Positions 9,558 to 17,978 of a DNA stretch of 64,000 nucleotides are shown here, piece after piece. The translations under genes were made by a program, and so were the position numbers. The notes beneath the pieces were generated by a model, which made no database searches, was not told where the DNA came from, and was given only the letters and a program-made list of their open reading frames with translations. The first letter of the stretch is position 1; each line of letters begins with the position of its first letter. This DNA comes from Aureimonas pseudogalii (GTDB lineage: Bacteria; Pseudomonadota; Alphaproteobacteria; Rhizobiales; Rhizobiaceae). The stretch is from assembly GCF_014196835.1 (NCBI RefSeq), contig NZ_JACIEK010000001.1, positions 682,001-746,000 of the forward strand, written 5' to 3'.

Positions 9558-10082
9558 TCAGCGCGTGCGCGCGAAGCTCCAGCAGTCGCGCGGCACGTCC
9601 GACAGGTTGGGATGGACGATCCAGCGCTTGAGCAGGCCTTCGCGCTCGAAGCCGGCCTTTTCCATCACCCGGGCGGACGCCGTGTTCTCGACGTCGCAGA
9701 CGTCGCCGATGCGCCAGATGCCCTTCTGCTTCATCGCCCAGGACGCGACCTCGGTGAGCGCCTCGGTCATCAGCCCCTGCCCCCAAGAGCGCCGCGAGAG
9801 AGCGTAGCCGAAGCCGACGCGGCCCGGAACCGGCCGGCGAATCGTGATGGCGCCGCGCAGCTGGCGGTCGCGCCGGCCGAGCAGCGTAAAGGTGCGCGCG
9901 TTCGGGCTGGCGAGACAGCGGGCGATGTAGGCTTCGGTGTCGGCGAGCACCTCGTGCGGCGCCCAGGTCAGGAAGCGCGTGACCTCCGGGTCCTGCGCAT
10001 ACTCGTCGAAGATCGCCGCCGCGTCGCCCAGGGCGATCGGCCGCATGATCAGATCGGTGGTCCAGAGGCTCTCGGGAAACAT
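9558..10082 (-). CDS. GNAT-family N-acetyltransferase (RimJ/RimL type)
   Basis: Acetyl-CoA-dependent N-acetyltransferase; substrate unknown. The ATG at 10082 (MFPESLWTTDLIMRPIALGD) gives 174 aa. The track upstream to 10202 is open but has no family residues. The fold is recognisable from the N-terminal TTDLIMRPI strand, the acetyl-CoA loop RRSWGQGLMTEAL near residues 101-113 and the late VENTASARVMEKAGF segment, typical of enzymes that modify protein N-termini or small-molecule amines. It is convergent with the DUF2585 gene, with 4 bp between them. Confidence 0.85.
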   Translation of the reverse strand: MFPESLWTTDLIMRPIALGDAAAIFDEYAQDPEVTRFLTWAPHEVLADTEAYIARCLASPNARTFTLLGRRDRQLRGAITIRRPVPGRVGFGYALSRRSWGQGLMTEALTEVASWAMKQKGIWRIGDVCDVENTASARVMEKAGFEREGLLKRWIVHPNLSDVPRDCWSFARTR

Positions 10083-10214
10083 GGGCTCTCCTTGCCACAG
10101 GCCGCGCCGCGAGGCGACCCCGATCGGCATGCCCGACGCCGAATGCCGGCACGGGGAAGTCCGGGCGGAACCCGCGCTCTCGGCCCGAGCGGCTTCGATC
10201 ACGCGCGGCGCCGT

Positions 10215-10233
10215 GCCGGACGCGGCGTCCGGC
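10215..10233 (-). terminator. GC hairpin downstream of the HerA-like gene
   Basis: GCCGGACG and CGTCCGGC pair around a 3-nt loop, 12 bp past the stop of the HerA-like gene. There is no clear T-run, so termination is plausible but not proven. Confidence 0.35.
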
Positions 10234-10244
10234 TTCGCGCCCTC

Positions 10245-11783
10245 TCAGGCCCGGCGCATGCGCGGCGTCGTGCCGGGCGTGCGCGGCCGGGCCGAGCCCG
10301 CGCCGGTGCGCCAGCCGTGGCCGGCGATCTCCACCACGCGGTTGCCGCGAAAGTCGGTCTCGGCGGCGATGTAGCCGCGCTCGGCCATGTAGGTGAGGAG
10401 AAAGCGCCCGCGAGAGGGCGAATGGCTGCCATAGGCCTTGGCGAGCACGTCGTCGCCGGGGCAGGGCTGGCCGTCGCGCGCGGCCTTGGCGAGCAGCAGG
10501 TAGACGCCCTGCATGTCGTCCGGCAGTTCTTCGGAGCGCTGCACCACCTCGCTCCAGCCGGCGTCCTCGCCGTCGGCTCCGACGCCGGCGCGCGCCAGGG
10601 CGAGCTTGCGCCGGAAGCCGGCCATGTCGAGCCCCGTGTCGGTGATCCGCTTCAGGCGGCAATGGGTGAGGAAGTCCTGGTAGAGCATCGGCACCGGGCG
10701 GAACGCCGCTTCGGGATCGGCCATCAGATCGGCGAAGATCTGGTCGAGCCGGGCCTGCCGCTCGGCCAGCGCCTCCTCGTCGGGCTCCTCCTCCGGGTCC
10801 GGCGCGGTGGCCGGCGCCGATCCCGCGAGGCGGGGCGCAGCGGCTCTGGGCGCCGAGACGCGATCGAGAAGCTCGCGCGTCGCCACCGGCTCGCGCCGCA
10901 CGGGCGCCGGCAGATGCGTCGGCTCGTCGGCCCCGGCGGTGAAGATGAGGTCGGCCAGCGCCTCCGGGCTCGCGTCGGGCAGCGCCATCAGCACGGGGCG
11001 CCCCGAACGTCCGGCGGTCTCCACCGGGCCGATGCGGATCGGGATCGGCCGGCGCGACAGGGCGGGACCAAGCGCCACGAACTGCCCCGGCTCCAGGTCG
11101 CGGAAGCGCTCGGCCTGTTTTCGGTCCATGCCGAGGAGATCGGCGGCGCGCGCCATGTCGATGTCGAGGAAGGTGCGGCCCATCAGGAAGTTGGAGGCCT
11201 CGGCCGCGACGTTCTTGGCGAGCTTGGCGAGACGCTGCGTGGCGATCATGCCGGCCAGACCCCGCTTTCGGCCGCGGCACATCAGGTTGGTCATCGCGCC
11301 GAGCGAGACGCGTCGCGCCTCGTCGGCGACCTCGCCGGCCATCGAGGGCGCGAAGATCTGCGCCTCGTCCACGGCGATGAGCATCGGGAACCAGTAGTGC
11401 CGGTCGGCGTCGAACAGCCCGTTGAGGAAGGCGGCGGCGCAGCTCATCTGCACCTCGGCGTCCAGCCCTTCGAGATTGAGCACGACGGAGACGCGGTGCT
11501 GGCGGATGCGCGCGGCGATGCGGCCGAGCTCGGCCGGCGTGCGGTCGGCATCCACCACCACGTGGCCGAAGCGATCGGAGAAGGAGACGAAGTCGCCCTC
11601 GGGATCGATGATCGCCTGCTGCACCCAGCCCGCGCTCTGCTCGAGCACGCGGCGGAAGAGATGCGACTTGCCCGACCCGGAATTGCCCTGAACGAGAAGG
11701 CGCGTCGAGAGAAGCTCCTCGAGGTCCATCTCCGCGGGATCGCCGGTGGCGGTCGTGCCGAGATCGACGGCGACTTTCGTCAA
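10245..11783 (-). CDS. HerA-like DUF87 ATPase
   Basis: FtsK/HerA-superfamily ATPase predicted to move along or unwind DNA. The Walker A motif GNSGSGKS lies near residues 32-39 and a Walker B-like MLIAVDEAQIF near 132-142. A segment LMCRGRKRGLAGMIATQRLA follows. The middle and C-terminus are Pro/Ala/Glu-rich, then a helical domain. No ATG fits the family start. The TTG at 11783 is preceded by GGAGGCC at good spacing and gives 512 aa. The frame is open to 11948. No nurA nuclease neighbour is present, so this is not the classical HerA-NurA end-resection pair. Confidence 0.8.
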   Translation of the reverse strand: MTKVAVDLGTTATGDPAEMDLEELLSTRLLVQGNSGSGKSHLFRRVLEQSAGWVQQAIIDPEGDFVSFSDRFGHVVVDADRTPAELGRIAARIRQHRVSVVLNLEGLDAEVQMSCAAAFLNGLFDADRHYWFPMLIAVDEAQIFAPSMAGEVADEARRVSLGAMTNLMCRGRKRGLAGMIATQRLAKLAKNVAAEASNFLMGRTFLDIDMARAADLLGMDRKQAERFRDLEPGQFVALGPALSRRPIPIRIGPVETAGRSGRPVLMALPDASPEALADLIFTAGADEPTHLPAPVRREPVATRELLDRVSAPRAAAPRLAGSAPATAPDPEEEPDEEALAERQARLDQIFADLMADPEAAFRPVPMLYQDFLTHCRLKRITDTGLDMAGFRRKLALARAGVGADGEDAGWSEVVQRSEELPDDMQGVYLLLAKAARDGQPCPGDDVLAKAYGSHSPSRGRFLLTYMAERGYIAAETDFRGNRVVEIAGHGWRTGAGSARPRTPGTTPRMRRA

Positions 11784-11954
11784 GGCTGGCCTCCGGTATG
11801 CGGGTGGTTGCCGCCGCACGGCCTGGCGGCCTGCGAGATCGACGTGTCGAACGATCAATCTAGCGACTCGACGCCGCCCGGGGGAGTCCCGCGGCGCTTC
11901 ATCCACAGCTCGCCGCTCCGACACCATTCGTTCAGATTGCAAAATCAACCTAGA

Positions 11955-11969
11955 GTTTATTCAATAAAC
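11955..11969. promoter_or_regulatory. Perfect palindrome GTTTATTCAATAAAC, operator-like
   Basis: Two 7-bp arms are separated by one base, in AT-rich DNA about 150 bp upstream of the chemoreceptor start and 170 bp upstream of the HerA-like start. Size and symmetry suit a dimeric repressor or activator. No regulator can be assigned. Confidence 0.4.
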
Positions 11970-12032
11970 ACTGGCGGACTTACGGTCATTGAAGAACATT
12001 TACTGATATAAATTGAGTAGGTTTGGCGGCCC

Positions 12033-12059
12033 TTAGCACAAAATTCAATGATCTATAAT
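12033..12059 (+). promoter_or_regulatory. Possible sigma-70 promoter of the chemoreceptor gene
   Basis: An exact TATAAT lies at 12054-12059, about 60 bp before the ATG. TTAGCA sits 15 bp upstream as a poor -35 box. The spacing is short, so only the -10 is convincing. Confidence 0.3.
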
Positions 12060-12117
12060 ATCGATTGTCACACATAACATTGCGTCGCTCGGCGACCATA
12101 TCCAGCATGAGGCGAGA

Positions 12118-14277
12118 ATGCGCGTGACGATGAAGCTGAAACTTGCGGCAAGCTTCGGTGCCGTCCTTCTTCTGACGGGCGCCGTCGGCTATCTCGGCGT
12201 GTCCAGCCTGTCGCAGAGCAACGGGACGCTGCGGGCCTTCGCCGACCGACCCTACGCGCAGGTGCAAGGCGCCAAGGACGCCCAGCGGCTGTTGGAGCGC
12301 ATCCGTCGGATCACGCTTCTGACGATCGTTTCGTCGGACCCGGACGACGTGAAGATCAACATCGCCGACTATGAAAAGGCCTGGAGCGAGATCGACGCCG
12401 CGACGGCGCTGATCTTCGGCAACATGCCCGAGGAAGGGAAGGCGCTGTTCGCCGACGTCGGGGCCCAGTTGCAGGCGCTGCGCACGATGTCCGACGAAAC
12501 GATGGAACTGGCGGCGCATGCCGATCCGAGCGCCGGCGACACGGCGCTCAAGGCCACCGACGAGCCGTTGGCCGCCTTCAATGCAGCGCTCGATCGCGTC
12601 GTCGCGCGGCTGCCGGCCGACGGCGTCCCTTCGCTCGACTTGGTCGAGAGGATCCATTCCGACGTGTCGTCAGCGCGCATGGACATGATGCAGGCCGTGG
12701 ACCGGACGAGCGGCGAGGCGAAGGCGACGATCGGCGACAGCATCGACGCGCGCGACCGCGCCGTGCGCACGCATCTCTCGGACCTCGAAACCCGGCAGCC
12801 TCAGCTGGCAGGCGACATCCGCGCCACCCAGGACGCCTGGGGTCGGCTCTACGTTCCGCTGCGGGCCCAGACCGACATCGGCCTGGAAAACCGCATGTCG
12901 GCCGCGATGGACTCGCTGATCACGCGTGTGCGGCCCTTGACCTCGAACGTCACCAAGCGGTTCGACGAGATCAGCGCGCGGGCCTCCTCGCTTGCGACCC
13001 GCTTCCTCGCCGAGGCCGAGACCTCGTTCGCCGCGGCGCAGCTGATGCTGATCCTGGTCATCCTCGGCGCCATGACGATCGGAGCCGCGGCCGCCACCTG
13101 GATGGCGATCTCGATCTCGCGCAGCCTGTCGCGCGCCGTCCATCTGGCCCGTGCCATCGGTGCCGGCGACCTGACGCAGCGGATCGACGCGAAGGGGAGC
13201 GACGAGATCGCCGATCTGCAGCGTGCGATGGGCGAGATGGTCGACAAGCTCTCCGAAATCGTCGCCGACGTCACGACCTCGGCGACGCAGGTCGCCTCCG
13301 GCTCCACCCAGGCCGCCATCACGGCCGAGCAGCTCTCGTCCGGCTCCACCCAGCAGGCCGCGGCGACGCAGCGTCTCTCGTCGGGCGTCACCGAACAGGC
13401 CGCCGCCACCGAGCAGGCCTCGGCCGCGATGGAGGAGATGGCCGCCAACATCCGCCAGAACGCCGACAGCGCCTCCACCACCGAGAAGATCGCCACGCAG
13501 TCGGCCGAGAATGCCGAGCGCAGCGGCGTCGCGGTCCAGAAGTCGGTGACGGCGATGCGCACCATCGCCGAGAAGATCTCGGTGGTGCAGGAGATCGCCC
13601 GCCAGACCGATCTCCTCGCGCTGAACGCGGCGATCGAGGCGGCCCGTGCCGGCCCGCATGGCAAGGGCTTCGCGGTGGTGGCGTCCGAGGTGCGCAAGCT
13701 CGCCGAGCGCTCCCAGCAGGCCGCACAGGAGATCGGCGCGCTCTCGAGCGAGACGCTCTGCGTCGCTGAGGATGCCGGGTCGATGCTCGAAAGCCTGGTG
13801 CCCGACATCCGCCGCACGGCGGAACTGGTGGCCGAGATCTCCGCCGCCTGCCGCGAGCAGAACATCGGCGCCGAGCAGATCAACCAGGCGATCAACCAGC
13901 TCGACCAGGTGACCCAGCAGACCGTGACGTCGATCACCCAGCTCGACGAGGTGACGCAGAGCAACAGCGGCGCCGCCAACGAGATGTCGGCCACCGCCGA
14001 GCAGTTGTCCGCCGAAGCGCGCCGCCTCGCGGAGCGGGCCGCCTTCTTCGTGACCGACGCCAGCAAGGCGGCCCGTCCGGCCGCGGCTCGTGGCGGAGAG
14101 AGCGCCGGACGCAAAACAGGGGCGTCGGTGCCGGTGCACGAACTGCAGGAACGCGCCCAGCGATTCGCAGCGCCCGCCAGGCCTGCCGCCTCCAAGATCT
14201 CCGGCGCCGCGCCGAAGACGAACGAGGCCGGCTTCGCCCTCGATCTCGACACGGGCTTCGAGAAGATGAGCGCCTGA
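12118..14277 (+). CDS. Methyl-accepting chemotaxis protein with four-helix-bundle sensor
   Basis: Membrane chemoreceptor signalling through CheA/CheW. It is 719 aa, with a first membrane helix near residues 8-28, a long helical sensor region to about 300 and a second helix near 306-330. A HAMP domain follows, starting [20 protein letters not shown]. The signalling hairpin tip reads [20 protein letters not shown] near 491-511; the next residues are GPHGKGF, where most receptors have GExGRGF. Glu/Gln-rich methylation helices flank the tip. ATG at 12118 follows GAGGCGAG; a second ATG at 12130 is possible. No che genes are nearby, so it is a stand-alone receptor. Ligand unknown. Confidence 0.92.
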   Translation: MRVTMKLKLAASFGAVLLLTGAVGYLGVSSLSQSNGTLRAFADRPYAQVQGAKDAQRLLERIRRITLLTIVSSDPDDVKINIADYEKAWSEIDAATALIFGNMPEEGKALFADVGAQLQALRTMSDETMELAAHADPSAGDTALKATDEPLAAFNAALDRVVARLPADGVPSLDLVERIHSDVSSARMDMMQAVDRTSGEAKATIGDSIDARDRAVRTHLSDLETRQPQLAGDIRATQDAWGRLYVPLRAQTDIGLENRMSAAMDSLITRVRPLTSNVTKRFDEISARASSLATRFLAEAETSFAAAQLMLILVILGAMTIGAAAATWMAISISRSLSRAVHLARAIGAGDLTQRIDAKGSDEIADLQRAMGEMVDKLSEIVADVTTSATQVASGSTQAAITAEQLSSGSTQQAAATQRLSSGVTEQAAATEQASAAMEEMAANIRQNADSASTTEKIATQSAENAERSGVAVQKSVTAMRTIAEKISVVQEIARQTDLLALNAAIEAARAGPHGKGFAVVASEVRKLAERSQQAAQEIGALSSETLCVAEDAGSMLESLVPDIRRTAELVAEISAACREQNIGAEQINQAINQLDQVTQQTVTSITQLDEVTQSNSGAANEMSATAEQLSAEARRLAERAAFFVTDASKAARPAAARGGESAGRKTGASVPVHELQERAQRFAAPARPAASKISGAAPKTNEAGFALDLDTGFEKMSA

Positions 14278-14305
14278 TCGCGGCGATCTTGGCCTGAGAC
14301 ATCGA

Positions 14306-14342
14306 AAGCCGGCGCCCTCCCGAGAGGAGAGCGCCGGCTTTT
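14306..14342 (+). terminator. Rho-independent terminator after the chemoreceptor gene
   Basis: A 10-bp stem AAGCCGGCGC/GCGCCGGCTT with a 15-nt loop ends in TTTT and a T-rich stretch. It sits 28 bp past the chemoreceptor stop and 23 bp from the stop of the convergent cupin gene, so it can serve both directions. Confidence 0.75.
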
Positions 14343-14365
14343 CTCGTTTCAGAGGCCGTGCCGGG

Positions 14366-15052
14366 TCACAGCCACTTGTCGTAGTCGGAGACGAGAAGAT
14401 GCACGGGCGCCTCGTCCTCCTCGATCTCGGCGAAGCGGCCGATCGGCTCGGCGAAGACGTTGTCGGTGAGATCGTCGTTGACGGTCGAGACCTCGCCGAT
14501 GAGGACGTCGCCCCCCTCGCCCCAGAAGGCGTGCCAGTCGACGCCCGGCATCAGCGTCACGCTCTCGCCCGGCTGCAGGCGCAGGATGTCGCCGCCCTTC
14601 ATCTGGCGCCGCATGCCGTCGGTCACGACGTTCACCGGCAGGCTCTTGTCGATCGTGCCGTCCGGGGCGGCGGTGTAGAGCTTCAGCGCCAGCGTGGCGC
14701 CGCCGCGGTTGATGATGTCCTCGGCCTTCAGGTCGTGCCGGTGCATTGGCGAGATCTGGTCCTGGCGCGAGATCATGATCTTCTCGGCATAGAGCATGCC
14801 GCGGCCCGACTTCAGATCGGCGTTGTCGCCGTTGCGGGTGGTGAAGAGGAAGAGCCCGAGCTTGTCGAAGTCGCCCTTGCCGTAGTCGGTGATGTCCCAG
14901 CCGAGGCGCCGGTCGACGATCGCCGAGAGATCGCCGCGCCGCGCCTTCATCTCGGCCGGCGAGAGATAGGCGAAGGGCGGCAGCACATGGCCGAAGGAGC
15001 GGATGAACGCATCGCTCGCCTTCAGGATCTCGTTCACGCGCGATCGTTTCAT
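14366..15052 (-). CDS. D-lyxose ketol-isomerase family cupin
   Basis: Metal-dependent sugar isomerase of the D-lyxose isomerase family (D-lyxose to D-xylulose, often also mannose to fructose). It is 228 aa. Cupin metal ligands are visible in SPMHRHDLKAEDI (about residues 100-112), and GVDWHAFWGEGGDVLIGEVS carries the second histidine. ATG at 15052 starts MKRSRVNEILKASDAFI. It stands alone: the sugar transporter locus in this window lies 35 kb away, and no kinase or regulator is adjacent. The exact sugar is an inference from the family. Confidence 0.85.
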   Translation of the reverse strand: MKRSRVNEILKASDAFIRSFGHVLPPFAYLSPAEMKARRGDLSAIVDRRLGWDITDYGKGDFDKLGLFLFTTRNGDNADLKSGRGMLYAEKIMISRQDQISPMHRHDLKAEDIINRGGATLALKLYTAAPDGTIDKSLPVNVVTDGMRRQMKGGDILRLQPGESVTLMPGVDWHAFWGEGGDVLIGEVSTVNDDLTDNVFAEPIGRFAEIEEDEAPVHLLVSDYDKWL

Positions 15053-15386
15053 GGGGGGTCTCCTCCGGGACGTTGCGCCGGCGCTTTAGCACATCGCAGC
15101 CCGCCGCGTCAGTTCCGCCGCGCGGCGCCGCGACTTGGACAAAACGCCCGTTGCACGGCGCCGGCGAAAGGCGCCCTCTGGCATCCGACGGCGATGGGCG
15201 CGCTCGGCGCCTCGTCGGGCCCGCGTCGCGCCCGAAGGTCCGCGTCGCGCCCGAAGGTCCGCGTCGCGCCCGAAGGTCGCGAGGGGCCAAAGGGTCGCGA
15301 AGGGCTTGCGCGAGCCGTCGCATGGGCCATCTCGATCGAGGGGATTGCGGCGTTCGCCGGCTTCCCGTGCAACCAGGATGACGGTG
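15053..15386. other. Intergenic region upstream of the bd oxidase operon
   Basis: This 334-bp divergent gap between the cupin gene and the bd oxidase operon is very G+C-rich. It contains three tandem 19-bp repeats at 15222-15278 and should contain the oxidase promoter. No coding potential is convincing. Confidence 0.6.
15222..15278. repeat. Three perfect tandem copies of a 19-bp unit
   Basis: The unit CGCGTCGCGCCCGAAGGTC is repeated three times without a mismatch at 15222-15240, 15241-15259 and 15260-15278. A degenerate remnant (CGCGAGGGGCCAAAGGGTC) follows. It is 109 bp upstream of the oxidase start. The 19-bp period is not a multiple of three, so it does not look coding. It could be slippage-prone or a set of binding sites. 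Confidence 0.85.
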
Positions 15387-16808
15387 ATGTTCGACGGTTT
15401 CGACCCGGTGCTGCTGGCGCGGTTTCAGTTCGCCTTCACGATCTCCTTCCACATCGTCTTCCCCGCCTTCACCATCGGCCTCGCCTCGTTCCTCGCCGTG
15501 CTCAACGGTCTCTGGCTGGCGACGGGCCGGCGCGTCTATCTCACCACCTTCCAGTCCTGGCTGAAGATCTTCGCGGTGTCCTTTGCCATGGGCGTCGTCT
15601 CGGGCATCGTCATGAGCTACCAGTTCGGCACCAACTGGTCGGTCTACGCCGACAAGACCGGGCCGATCCTCGGACCGATGATGGCCTACGAGGTGCTGTC
15701 GGCCTTCTTCCTCGAGGCCGGTTTCCTCGGCGTCATGCTGTTCGGGCTCAACCGCGTCGGCAAGGGCCTGCACTTCTTCGCGACGCTGATGGTGGCGGTG
15801 GGCACGCTCGGATCGGCCTTCTGGATCCTCTCCGTGAACTCCTGGATGCAGACGCCGGCCGGCTACGCGGTCGCCGCCAACGGCCAGTTCATCCCGGAGG
15901 ACTGGTGGGCGATCGTCTTCAACCCGTCCTTCCCCTATCGTCTCGCGCACATGGTGCTCGCGGCCTATCTCACCACGGCCTTCGTGGTGGGCGCGGTCGG
16001 CGCCTTCCACCTGCTGCGCGACCGCGGCAACGCCTCGGCGCGGCTGATGTTCTCGATGGCGCTGTGGATGGCGACGATCGTCGCGCCGCTCCAGATCATG
16101 GCCGGCGACGCCCACGGCCTGAACACGCTGGAGCACCAGCCCGCCAAGGTCGCCGCGATGGAAGGGCATTTCGAGACCAACCGCGACGGCGGCATGCCGC
16201 TGACGCTGTTCGGCATTCCCGACATGGAGGCCGGCACGATGCGCGGTGCCATTGCCATCCCCGAGATCGGCTCCCTCATCCTCACCCACGAGATCGGCGG
16301 CGTGGTGAAGGGGCTGAACGAGTTTCCGCGCGAAGACTGGCCGAACGTGTGGGTGGTGTTCTTCACCTTCCGCATCATGGTCGCCATCGGCTTCGCGATG
16401 CTCGGCATCGGCGTCTGGAGCCTGTGGCGGCGCTACAAGGGCTCGATCTACGACGCGCCCTGGCTGCAACGCGCGATGGTCGCGATGGGGCCGATGGGCT
16501 TCGTGGCGGTGCTCTGCGGCTGGATCACCACCGAGGTCGGTCGCCAGCCCTTCACGGTCTACGGCCTGCTGCGCACCTCGGAGAGCCATTCGCCGATCGC
16601 GGCCTCGGCCGTCGGCACCTCGCTCGTCGCCTTCATCGTGGTCTATTTCGTCGTCTTCGGCGCCGGCACCTTCTACATCCTGCGCCACATGCGACAGGCG
16701 CCGAACGTCTTCGAGGAGGGCCTCAACCCGCGCGAGCCCATCCGCACCGCCGGCCTGACACCGGGGCCGGCGATGGAGCCGGGCGACGCCGTCACGCAGC
16801 CGCTCTGA
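15387..16808 (+). CDS. cioA: Cyanide-insensitive (bd-type) quinol oxidase subunit I
   Basis: Heme-bearing subunit of a cytochrome bd-type oxidase that reduces O2 with ubiquinol. It is 473 aa, shorter than E. coli CydA, consistent with the short Q-loop of CioA proteins. The first helix region FQFAFTISFHIVFPAFTIG carries a heme-ligating His, the acidic helix EVLSAFFLEAGFLGVMLFG follows, then PYRLAHMVLAAYLTT and the late GRQPFTVYGLLRT segment. The ATG at 15387 is preceded by AGGA at 9 bp. An in-frame ATG at 15378 has no usable ribosome binding site. First gene of cioA-cioB-small subunit, 11 bp before cioB. Confidence 0.93.
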   Translation: MFDGFDPVLLARFQFAFTISFHIVFPAFTIGLASFLAVLNGLWLATGRRVYLTTFQSWLKIFAVSFAMGVVSGIVMSYQFGTNWSVYADKTGPILGPMMAYEVLSAFFLEAGFLGVMLFGLNRVGKGLHFFATLMVAVGTLGSAFWILSVNSWMQTPAGYAVAANGQFIPEDWWAIVFNPSFPYRLAHMVLAAYLTTAFVVGAVGAFHLLRDRGNASARLMFSMALWMATIVAPLQIMAGDAHGLNTLEHQPAKVAAMEGHFETNRDGGMPLTLFGIPDMEAGTMRGAIAIPEIGSLILTHEIGGVVKGLNEFPREDWPNVWVVFFTFRIMVAIGFAMLGIGVWSLWRRYKGSIYDAPWLQRAMVAMGPMGFVAVLCGWITTEVGRQPFTVYGLLRTSESHSPIAASAVGTSLVAFIVVYFVVFGAGTFYILRHMRQAPNVFEEGLNPREPIRTAGLTPGPAMEPGDAVTQPL

Positions 16809-16819
16809 GGAGACGATCC

Positions 16820-17833
16820 ATGGACCTTCCGCTCGTCTGGGCCTTCATCCTCGCCTTCGCGGTGCTCGCCTATGTCGTGCTCGACGGGTTCGACCTCGGC
16901 ATCGGCATCCTCTTCCCGTTCCTCAAGCGCGAAGAGAACCGCGACACCGCGATCAACACGATCGCGCCCTTCTGGGACGGCAACGAGACCTGGCTGATTC
17001 TCGGCGGCGGCGGGCTCTTCGCCGTGTTTCCGCTGGCCTATGCGGTGGTGATGCCCGCGCTCTACGCGCCGATCATCGCGATGCTGCTGGCGCTGGTGTT
17101 TCGCGGCGTCGCCTTCGAGTTCCGCTTCCGCACCGTGCGCTGGCGCTTCGTCTGGGACATGTCGTTCTTCGTTGGGTCGCTGGTCGCCGCCTTCGCGCAA
17201 GGCGTGGCGCTCGGCACGATCGTGCAGGGCATCCGCATGGAGGGCCGCGCCTATGCCGGCGGCTGGTTCGACTGGGCGACGCCCTTCTCGATGACGACGG
17301 GCGCCGCCGTCACGGTCGGCTACGCGCTGCTCGGCGCGACCTGGATCATCGTGAAGACCGAAGGCCCGCTCAACCGGCTGGCGGCGCGCTATGCGGGCGC
17401 CTTGATGATCGCGACACTCGCGGCCATCGGGATGGTGAGCGTCTGGATGCCCTTCCTGCAGCCGACCTTCTATTCGCGCTGGTTCTCGTTCCCCCAGATC
17501 CTGCTGGTGGCGCCGATCCCGCTCGTGCTCGGCTTCGCCGCCGTCAGCCTGCACCGCTCGCTGCGTGATCACGTGTCGAGCACCCGGCCGTTCCTCGCGG
17601 CGCTGACGCTTTTCGTGCTCTCGTTCATCGGCATCGGCATCTCGTTCTATCCGCACATCCTGCCGCCGGAATTGACGATCTGGCAGGCCGCCGCCCCCGA
17701 CTCGAGTCTCAAGTTCCTGCTCGTCGGCGCTTCCGTCCTCATCCCCTTGATCCTCGCCTATACCGGCTATGCCTACTGGGTGTTCCGCGGCAAGGTGATC
17801 GAGGGCGAGGGCTACCACCAGCACCACCATTGA
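16820..17833 (+). CDS. cioB: Cyanide-insensitive (bd-type) quinol oxidase subunit II
   Basis: Second membrane subunit of the bd-type oxidase, stabilising the heme subunit. It is 337 aa with eight or nine membrane helices. The N-terminal ILAFAVLAYVVLDGFDLGIG and the FWDGNETWLILGGGGLFA segment are family hallmarks. It is preceded by GAGGAGAC and followed 9 bp later by the small third subunit. It ends GYHQHHH, a short natural histidine tail. It acts in the inner membrane, probably at low oxygen or under cyanide/NO stress. Confidence 0.93.
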   Translation: MDLPLVWAFILAFAVLAYVVLDGFDLGIGILFPFLKREENRDTAINTIAPFWDGNETWLILGGGGLFAVFPLAYAVVMPALYAPIIAMLLALVFRGVAFEFRFRTVRWRFVWDMSFFVGSLVAAFAQGVALGTIVQGIRMEGRAYAGGWFDWATPFSMTTGAAVTVGYALLGATWIIVKTEGPLNRLAARYAGALMIATLAAIGMVSVWMPFLQPTFYSRWFSFPQILLVAPIPLVLGFAAVSLHRSLRDHVSSTRPFLAALTLFVLSFIGIGISFYPHILPPELTIWQAAAPDSSLKFLLVGASVLIPLILAYTGYAYWVFRGKVIEGEGYHQHHH

Positions 17834-17842
17834 AGGCCGGCG

Positions 17843-17974
17843 ATGAGCCCCACACCCTTCGCCCGTCTGCCGCCACGCCTGCGGCAGATCCTCTGGTTCG
17901 TGGCGCTCTGGTGCGCAGGCATCGTGACGCTCTCGGCCGTGGCCTACCCGATCCGCTGGGTGCTGCTCGGCTGA
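17843..17974 (+). CDS. Small DUF2474-type subunit of the bd oxidase
   Basis: A 43-residue single-pass membrane peptide, MSPTPFARLPPRLRQILWFV at its start, then a hydrophobic helix ending AYPIRWVLLG. Short DUF2474 proteins with this W-rich helix and a basic N-terminus are found directly after cioB/cydB in many proteobacteria and are thought to be accessory subunits like CydX. The ATG sits 9 bp after the cioB stop, with GAAGGCCGG as a weak ribosome site. It ends 4 bp before the stop of the convergent UdgX gene. Confidence 0.8.
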   Translation: MSPTPFARLPPRLRQILWFVALWCAGIVTLSAVAYPIRWVLLG

Positions 17975-17978
17975 CGCG

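Larger units (their letters stand above)
11784..12117. other. AT-rich intergenic region between divergent genes
   Basis: This 334-bp gap separates the HerA-like gene from the chemoreceptor and is much richer in A/T than its surroundings from about 11930 onward. It holds the palindrome at 11955-11969 and a possible promoter for the chemoreceptor. No gene is supported in it. Confidence 0.7.
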
